Translations under genes and position numbers: made by a program
NCBI GenBank assembly: GCA_001873665.1
Contig: MNZO01000007.1
Location: forward strand, 1 to 9,487
DNA length: 9,487 bases
Direction: 5' to 3'
From: Candidatus Shapirobacteria bacterium CG2_30_35_20
GTDB taxonomy: Bacteria > Patescibacteriota > Microgenomatia > UBA12405
The notes under the pieces: model-generated
Told to the model about the DNA's origin: nothing
What the model saw: the letters and a program-made list of their open reading frames with translations, nothing else
Databases searched by the model: none
Shown: piece by piece, positions 5,396 through 9,487 of the stretch
Position numbering within the stretch: the first letter of the stretch is position 1
Layout of the letters: every line of letters begins with the position of its first letter

Positions 5396-6001
5396 AATTA
5401 CGACGATAAACAACAACAAACTTTAGTTATTATCAAACCCGATGGTGTCCAACGCAATTTAATTGGCGAAGTCATCAAGCGCTATGAACAGTGTGGCCTG
5501 AAACTGGTTGCCTTAAAAATGCTCATCCCTACTCCAGAACTTGCATTAGCCCATTACTCCACCGACCCAAAATGGGCTTTAAAAACTGGAACCAAAGCCA
5601 TTGAAGCCGCCAAGTCCCGGGGGGAAGATTTAGGAACCGATAACCCAATTATTTATGCAAAAAAAGTTAGATCAACATTAAAATCATTCTTAAGTTCCGG
5701 TCCAGTTGTAGCTATGGTTTGGCAGGGTATGGGGGCTGTTGCGGTTGTTCGCAAAATTACTGGTGGTACCGAACCACTCTCATCAGCACCTGGTACCATT
5801 CGCGGTGATTACACTATTGACTCTTATACTGCCGCCAACGCCGATAACCGTTCTGTCCGCAATATCATTCATTCATCTGGATCAATTGAAGAAGCCAAAA
5901 TCGAAATAAAACTTTGGTTTAAACCAGAAGAAATTCTAGGTTATCGTATTATTTCCGAAGAAATAATTTACGACGTTAATTTAGACGGAATTCTCGAGTA
6001 A
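5390..6001 (+). CDS. ndk: Nucleoside diphosphate kinase, enlarged form
   Basis: This enzyme transfers the gamma-phosphate of a nucleoside triphosphate to NDPs through a phosphohistidine, balancing (d)NTP pools in the cytoplasm. TLVIIKPDGVQRNLIG (11-26) is the family start, followed by SSGPVVAMVWQG (102-113), APGTIRGDY (133-141) and RNIIHSSGS (157-165) with catalytic His161. The usual HGSDS signature is HSSGS here. At 203 aa it is clearly longer than the usual 140-150 aa: extra sequence lies at about 57-97 (between the first helix-strand unit and the GPVVAM strand), at 142-155, and in a C-terminal tail (EIIYDVNLDGILE). I chose ATG 5390 because it places the family motif about 10 residues in and leaves the operator palindrome untranslated; ATG 5366 is an alternative. 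It is divergent from the ArsR-like regulator, which suggests regulation. Confidence 0.93.
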   Translation: MQNYDDKQQQTLVIIKPDGVQRNLIGEVIKRYEQCGLKLVALKMLIPTPELALAHYSTDPKWALKTGTKAIEAAKSRGEDLGTDNPIIYAKKVRSTLKSFLSSGPVVAMVWQGMGAVAVVRKITGGTEPLSSAPGTIRGDYTIDSYTAANADNRSVRNIIHSSGSIEEAKIEIKLWFKPEEILGYRIISEEIIYDVNLDGILE

Positions 6002-6008
6002 ATTTTAA

Positions 6009-6017
6009 TGGTATAAT
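6009..6017 (+). promoter_or_regulatory. Extended -10 promoter of the CarD-like gene
   Basis: TGGTATAAT, identical to the box before the Ig-like gene, lies 8 nt after the ndk stop. The predicted start is near 6024, giving a leader of roughly 45 nt to ATG 6070. No -35 match is seen. Confidence 0.5.
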
Positions 6018-6069
6018 ATATCAACCGCTAACTGCCTCGATAAATTATTTTTTGGCGCAAATATTTAAT

Positions 6070-6537
6070 ATGACTAATTTTAAAGTAGGGGATTATATCG
6101 TTGATTTTGAGAATATTTATCTAATTTATGATGAAAAAGATGGTTTTTTCTTTTATCACCATTTAGAAGGTGACAAAGCCACATCTACATCTTCCCTGCC
6201 TGTAACCAACATGATTAAAAGCGGATTTCGTCATCTTATCAACACCCAAAACATTAAAGAGTTTTTTGCTGAATTAAATAAAGTTCTTCCTGATGATTCA
6301 GTCTTTGAAAACAAATTAATCAAAGAATCACTTTATTTAAACGACCCCATTAAAAATGCTCTAACACTAAAATTTCTTTATAAAAATAAAAAAGAACTTG
6401 GTGAAAAATTTCTCAAAAGCAATCAAGAAATCATTAACAATATTACCAATCATCTCGCCAAAGAAATTTCTTTTGTTCATAAAAAACCCATTGCCACCAT
6501 CCAAAAACAAATCACTGATATCTTGAGTAAAAAGTAA
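6070..6537 (+). CDS. CarD-like RNA polymerase-binding protein
   Basis: This 155-aa protein has the two-part layout of CarD. An N-terminal Tudor-like RNAP-interacting domain (about 1-58) begins FKVGDYIVDF and contains a beta-rich stretch ending SLPVTNMIKSGFRHLI, equivalent to the VPv...gLR.l of CarD. A helical C-terminal domain (about 60-155) has YLNDPIKNALTLKFLYKNKKELGEKFLKSNQEIINNITNHLAKEIS, like the helical bundle of CarD with its ...E...LA.Els pattern. CarD binds the RNAP beta subunit and stabilises open complexes, so it may act as a global transcription factor. The usual glycine-rich hGxG turn is absent (DFENIYLI), so it is a divergent member. ATG 6070 is preferred to an in-frame TTG at 6052. 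Its own extended -10 precedes it. The fold assignment is by motif pattern only. Confidence 0.6.
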   Translation: MTNFKVGDYIVDFENIYLIYDEKDGFFFYHHLEGDKATSTSSLPVTNMIKSGFRHLINTQNIKEFFAELNKVLPDDSVFENKLIKESLYLNDPIKNALTLKFLYKNKKELGEKFLKSNQEIINNITNHLAKEISFVHKKPIATIQKQITDILSKK

Positions 6538-6549
6538 AGCAATTTTTAG

Positions 6550-6582
6550 CGGGTTTACCCGCCATAGCAAAGCGAAGGCGGG
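6550..6582. repeat. Palindromic repeat element abutting tRNA-Asp 3' end
   Basis: Two nested inverted repeats share an arm: GCGGG-TTTA-CCCGC (first half) and CCCGCC (6558-6563) with GGCGGG (6577-6582) around an ATAGCAAAGCGAA loop. The last 4 nt overlap the tRNA acceptor/discriminator end. It resembles short CCCGCC...GGCGGG palindromes common in CPR genomes and shares TTTACCC with the element at 3512-3540. It could act as a terminator-like hairpin for the tRNA and for the facing gene. Confidence 0.6.
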
Positions 6583-6652
6583 CCTGATGGGATTTGAACC
6601 CACGATCTTCCGCGTGACAGGCGGATGTGCTAGACCGCTGCACCACAAGCCC
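6579..6652 (-). tRNA. tRNA-Asp (anticodon GTC)
   Basis: The 74-nt cloverleaf has acceptor GGGCTTG with CAGGCCC (one T-G), D stem GTGC/GCAC with a 9-nt loop, anticodon stem TCCGC/GCGGA, loop CTGTCAC with GTC at 34-36, and T arm GTGGG-TTCAAAT-CCCAT. The discriminator is G, as expected for tRNA-Asp identity. CCA is not encoded. It is convergent with the CarD-like gene and divergent from lemA, so it must have its own minus-strand promoter in 6653-6736; a TATATT at about 6681 is a weak candidate. Confidence 0.95.
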
Positions 6653-6701
6653 AAAGCTTAAAAAATCAGTCTTTGTAATATATCAAATTTTGACCTAATA
6701 G

Positions 6702-6710
6702 TGTTATACT
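6702..6710 (+). promoter_or_regulatory. Extended -10 promoter of lemA
   Basis: TGTTATACT gives a strong -10 with a TGn extension, 26 nt before the lemA ATG. No good -35 is seen at 17 nt. The same 9-mer precedes the gene at 8463. Confidence 0.55.
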
Positions 6711-6736
6711 AAATTTAGTTACAAATTAATAAAATC

Positions 6737-7318
6737 ATGTATATTGGAATTGGAATTCTCGCAGTTATGGTAATTTATTTAGTCAGTTTTTACAACAGCC
6801 TCAAAACGGCACTTGTACAAATTAGCGCATCTATCCAAGAAATTGGTAACCAACTCAAACGTCAAGCTGATTTAATTCCCAACCTCATCGAATCTGTCAA
6901 AGGATTTATGAAACAGGAAAAGGGGATTTTTGAAGACCTCACCTCGGCACGTCATCAAATCGATAGTGCTGTCAAAAGCAATAATGGCAAAGATATTGAC
7001 AAAGCTCAAGACATGATTGGCAAAGTCATGGGATCGATCAACGTCATCATGGAATCAAACCCAGAAATCAAATCTAGTACCTTAGTTTCTGACCTTATGA
7101 ACGAATTACGCGATACATCGGACAAAATTATGTACGCTCGTCGTACTTTAATCGACCTATCTGCCGACTACAATGTCAAAATATCCACCATTCCTGGCAT
7201 GTGGTTTGCCCCTATGTTTGGCTTTACTCCCCAAAAAGGTCTTGACACCCCCATGTCTGGCTCCCACCTTGAAGTATCCGCCACCGAGACCACGACTCCA
7301 ACAGTCAAATTAAACTAA
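6737..7318 (+). CDS. lemA: LemA family membrane protein
   Basis: The 193-aa protein has an N-terminal hydrophobic helix (2-18) and a long helical-bundle domain. Family motifs are clear: ASIQEIGNQLKRQADLIPNL (31-50), IESVKGFMKQEKGIFEDLTSAR (51-72), ELRDTSDKIMYARRTLIDLSADYN (123-146) and KISTIPGMWFAPMFGF (148-163). LemA proteins sit in the membrane with the N-terminus outside and are poorly understood, but are often encoded next to HtpX-type or other peptidases and envelope stress genes. Here htpX follows 125 bp downstream on the same strand, so the two probably act together. ATG 6737 begins the usual short N-terminus. The polar Thr-rich tail (TETTTPTV) is unremarkable. An extended -10 lies 26 nt upstream. 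Confidence 0.93.
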   Translation: MYIGIGILAVMVIYLVSFYNSLKTALVQISASIQEIGNQLKRQADLIPNLIESVKGFMKQEKGIFEDLTSARHQIDSAVKSNNGKDIDKAQDMIGKVMGSINVIMESNPEIKSSTLVSDLMNELRDTSDKIMYARRTLIDLSADYNVKISTIPGMWFAPMFGFTPQKGLDTPMSGSHLEVSATETTTPTVKLN

Positions 7319-7320
7319 AT

Positions 7321-7440
7321 AACAAATTACAAACCTACAATTTCCAAACAAGTTCCAAATAATTAATTTCCAAATTAAAAAATTTGTTACTTGTTTTTTG
7401 TGATTTGTTTGGAAATTGTTTTTTGGAAATTGGAATTTAA
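7321..7440. repeat. Long A/T-rich inverted repeat between lemA and htpX
   Basis: The strongest arms are CAATTTCCAAACAA (7338-7351) and its exact complement TTGTTTGGAAATTG (7405-7418). Nested inside are AACAAATT (7321-7328) with AATTTGTT (7381-7388) and the small hairpin CAAATT-AAAA-AATTTG (7371-7386). The region is also rich in direct copies of TTCCAAAT/TTTCCAAA and their complements. It fills nearly the whole spacer, so it could form an mRNA hairpin or be a degenerate mobile repeat. It resembles A/T-rich CCAAATTACAAA-type repeats seen in CPR intergenic DNA; I cannot confirm the family. Confidence 0.6.
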
Positions 7441-7443
7441 ATT

Positions 7444-8319
7444 ATGTTAAATTATTACGAACAAATTACTAATAACAAACGTCAATCTTTTGGCATAATT
7501 TTTCTGTTTTTAACTTTTATAATTGGTTCAGTTTATTTAATATCTCAAGCCACCAATAACCCCGAACTAGTCCCCATTGCCATTTTGTTTTCTGCCGGAT
7601 CATCACTTGTCAGCTTCTTTGCCGGTGACAAAATAGTTTTAGCCCTAAATGGCGCCATTCCCGCCACTCGCAAAAAATATTTCAACTTTTATACTGTTAC
7701 TGAAAATCTATCAATGGCTGCCAAAATTCCTCTTCCTCAAATTTATGTAATTGAGTCAAATGCTATGAACGCCTTTGCCACCGGCCGTAACCCTGACCAT
7801 GCTGTTATTTGTGCCACCACTGGATTATTGTCAAAATTAAATCGCACCGAACTTGAGGGAGTTATTGCCCACGAACTATCACACATCAAAAACTACGATA
7901 TTCGTTTAATGACTATTGTCTCTATTTTAATTGGCACATTATCGATATTAATTAATATGTCATGGCGAACTCGTTTTCGCTCCAGCGATGATAACAACAA
8001 AAGTGGTGGCATTTTTATGATAATTGGCTTAATTTTAATTATCTTTGCTCCAATTATTGCTCAATTAATACAACTCGCCATTTCCCGACGTCGAGAATTT
8101 TTTGCCGATGCCAGTGCTATCGCCATCACCCATCAACCGTCGGGTCTAATTTCGGCTCTAAAAAAACTATCTACTGACAATTCACCATCTGACTTTGCCT
8201 CGACCGCCACCGCCTCACTATACATAACCAACCCATTTAAAGGCAATAAACTCGCCTCCATGTTCTCCTCCCACCCCCCGATCAGTGACCGCATCAAAAC
8301 TTTAGAAGCTATGTTGTAA
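7444..8319 (+). CDS. htpX: HtpX-like M48 zinc metalloprotease
   Basis: This integral-membrane peptidase probably degrades misfolded membrane proteins. The 291-aa length is typical. Two N-terminal transmembrane helices (about 16-36 and 43-65) are followed by the catalytic domain: IYVIESNAMNAFATGR (100-115), zinc-binding HELSH (H143, E144, H147) in GVIAHELSHIKNYD, and the third ligand Glu218 in RREFFADASA (216-225). Two further helices lie at about 154-172 and 189-212. The C-terminal HPPISDRIKTL (277-287) is the conserved family ending. All active-site residues are present, so it should be active. It follows lemA on the same strand, a common pairing. No Shine-Dalgarno sequence is seen at ATG 7444. 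A large inverted repeat precedes it and may tune its expression relative to lemA. Confidence 0.95.
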   Translation: MLNYYEQITNNKRQSFGIIFLFLTFIIGSVYLISQATNNPELVPIAILFSAGSSLVSFFAGDKIVLALNGAIPATRKKYFNFYTVTENLSMAAKIPLPQIYVIESNAMNAFATGRNPDHAVICATTGLLSKLNRTELEGVIAHELSHIKNYDIRLMTIVSILIGTLSILINMSWRTRFRSSDDNNKSGGIFMIIGLILIIFAPIIAQLIQLAISRRREFFADASAIAITHQPSGLISALKKLSTDNSPSDFASTATASLYITNPFKGNKLASMFSSHPPISDRIKTLEAML

Positions 8320-8422
8320 TAACCGCATTTTGTCAGTACTATAGTATTCAATTAAATTTGAAGTAATTAATGCAGAAATATTTTCATAAGTAATTTGTAA
8401 ATACATAAAATTTGATTCACTT

Positions 8423-8431
8423 TGTTATACT
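8423..8431 (+). promoter_or_regulatory. Extended -10 promoter of the 8463 gene
   Basis: TGTTATACT, identical to the lemA box, ends 31 nt before ATG 8463. It supports a transcription unit separate from htpX. The rest of 8320-8462 is A/T-rich; the only other structure noted is the 10-bp palindrome TACTATAGTA at 8337-8346. Confidence 0.5.
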
Positions 8432-8462
8432 GTTTTATTAATACTGCCACCATCTTACAAAA

Positions 8463-8957
8463 ATGATAAATACAATTGATAAAAAAACTATTATAAAACT
8501 AATTGTTAAAAGTTCATTTGACTCATTTTTTGCAGGGTTTGTAAAAAACAACGACACTAAATTCATAAACCTACGAAATATTTTAAATTTTAAGATAGAT
8601 AATGTATATTTGGCTTTTGATAAACAAGAATTAAATAATTATATTAAACTGGCACAGTCATTAGATACTTCACTTGGAAAGATGTTAGAAAACATAGTAA
8701 TTAACATAGCTGAATTATCAAAAATTAAGATATCATCCAATACAACGAATAGACTATTTGACAAAAATCTACTAAAAAATAAAACATTTTGGAACTACAT
8801 TTGCAAATCGAAAGATGGACATAAAACAATACTTGACACATACAAACGAAATTATATTAAATATTTAGGTAAGACTAAATCAGTAAATAATTGCTGGAAT
8901 ATTCATACTACACAAAACAAAATTAAGTTTAGTCTATATAATATAGGAGTAATCTAA
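8463..8957 (+). CDS. Unrecognised 164-aa protein upstream of an HNH endonuclease
   Basis: I do not recognise this protein. It is Lys/Asn/Ile-rich, basic, with no signal peptide or membrane segment. The N-terminal half (about 1-90) appears helical. TSLGKMLENIVINIAEL (69-85) resembles a SLGkxlE...A pattern found near the N-termini of some type II restriction enzymes, which is only suggestive. The C-terminal half (KDGHKTILDTYKRNYIKYLGKTKSVNNCWNI) has many conserved-looking polar residues but no complete PD-(D/E)XK motif. It could therefore be a truncated or divergent restriction endonuclease, or an accessory protein. The downstream HNH gene begins 14 nt after its stop on the same strand, so they are likely one operon. 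Composition is A/T-richer than htpX, consistent with acquired DNA. ATG 8463 has an extended -10 upstream. Confidence 0.7.
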   Translation: MINTIDKKTIIKLIVKSSFDSFFAGFVKNNDTKFINLRNILNFKIDNVYLAFDKQELNNYIKLAQSLDTSLGKMLENIVINIAELSKIKISSNTTNRLFDKNLLKNKTFWNYICKSKDGHKTILDTYKRNYIKYLGKTKSVNNCWNIHTTQNKIKFSLYNIGVI

Positions 8958-8971
8958 AATAATAAAATAAA

Positions 8972-9487
8972 ATGACAAAAGTCGAAGCAATGAAAAAAGT
9001 ATTAGAAGATAATGGTGGCATTGCCACATGGGAAATAATCTATAATGAAATCGAAAAATATTACCCAGAAGCAAAATTATCAAAAGAATGGTCGGCTGGA
9101 ATTCGTGGAGTTTTATATAGGGAAATAAAAAATCACAGAAATTTCAAAAAAGTTACAGATGGTACATTTGCATTCGAAAATTACGACGAAAACAAATTAG
9201 TCCTATCTCCAAAAGATTTTATCACCACGAAAGACGTTATAACTGCCATCAGAATTGGTCAGAATAAATTTAGAAATAAATTGATATTAAGTCTTAAAAA
9301 ATGTCCTATTACAGGTATTGATGATACAAGAATTCTAACAGCCAGTCATATTAAACCGTGGACAATGTCAAATAACACAGAAAGATTGGACATACACAAC
9401 GGATTTCTTTTTAGTCCAACATTTGATCGACTTTTTGATAGAGGAATAATTTCATTTAGCGAAAATAAAGAATTGATGGTTTCAAAA
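8972..9487 (+). CDS. HNH endonuclease with N-terminal winged-helix-like domain, 3' end cut
   Basis: An open frame from ATG 8972 runs to the right edge with 172 codons visible and no stop. Residues about 1-70 (VEAMKKVLEDNGGIATWEIIYNEI ... GVLYREIKN ... GTFAFE) look like a small winged-helix domain of the HARE/Mrr-N kind that precedes nuclease domains. Residues about 106-160 carry an HNH_2-type nuclease: CPITGIDD (111-118), ASHIKPW with His126, HNGFLFSP with Asn143, and FDRLFDRG (151-158). This arrangement is typical of restriction-type HNH enzymes, which cut DNA using one metal ion. The catalytic His and Asn are intact. It is probably part of a restriction or defence module with the upstream 164-aa gene; a methyltransferase, if any, would be outside the window. 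Its target is unknown. Confidence 0.82.
   Translation, partial: MTKVEAMKKVLEDNGGIATWEIIYNEIEKYYPEAKLSKEWSAGIRGVLYREIKNHRNFKKVTDGTFAFENYDENKLVLSPKDFITTKDVITAIRIGQNKFRNKLILSLKKCPITGIDDTRILTASHIKPWTMSNNTERLDIHNGFLFSPTFDRLFDRGIISFSENKELMVSK

Noticed and set aside
6367..6654. Minus-strand open frame of 95 aa
   Set aside because: It runs through tRNA-Asp and backwards through the CarD-like gene; its first residues are translated tRNA sequence.
7321..7440. CRISPR array
   Set aside because: The repeated words are short, A/T-rich, inverted as well as direct, and unevenly spaced; there are no cas genes.
8133..8351. Minus-strand open frame of 72 aa
   Set aside because: Antisense to the conserved C-terminus of HtpX.

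Overview
The window looks like a piece of a low-G+C bacterial genome, most probably a Candidate Phyla Radiation (Patescibacteria) member. This is an inference. It rests on very tight gene packing, long strand-coherent gene runs, an enlarged nucleoside diphosphate kinase with an HSSGS active-site variant, a lemA-htpX pair, tRNA genes without an encoded CCA, short G/C-rich palindromes of the kind scattered through CPR genomes, and almost no Shine-Dalgarno sequences. The standard code fits: conserved genes use GGN for Gly and contain no in-frame TGA.

Left part (1-3567): a surface-polysaccharide and envelope region. A secreted hydrolase with a LamG-like domain (minus strand, cut by the window edge) faces a plus-strand run of two family 2 glycosyltransferases and an O-antigen ligase/polymerase-like membrane protein. 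The divergent starts are only 11 bp apart. Both the hydrolase and the second glycosyltransferase carry long G homopolymers in codons near key segments, so phase variation is possible.

Middle (3551-5387, minus strand): an ArsR/SmtB-like regulator, a membrane-anchored two-LysM protein, tRNA-Gly(CCC), tRNA-Thr(CGT) and a membrane-anchored protein with two Ig-like repeats, all on one strand with tiny gaps. The regulator is divergent from an enlarged ndk. The shared control region holds a 12-2-12 imperfect palindrome and a perfect 14-bp palindrome with extra TTGCA/TGCAA half-sites.

Right part (5390-8319): ndk, a CarD-like RNA polymerase-binding protein, tRNA-Asp(GTC) on the minus strand with a palindromic element at its 3' end, then lemA and htpX separated by a long inverted repeat. 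Several genes share an extended -10 promoter (TGnTATAMT) without a clear -35. In several cases the -10 lies so close to the ATG that the transcript would be leaderless.

Right edge (8463-9487): an A/T-richer two-gene unit. It comprises an unrecognised 164-aa protein and the start of an HNH endonuclease with an N-terminal winged-helix-like domain, probably a restriction or defence module that continues beyond the window.
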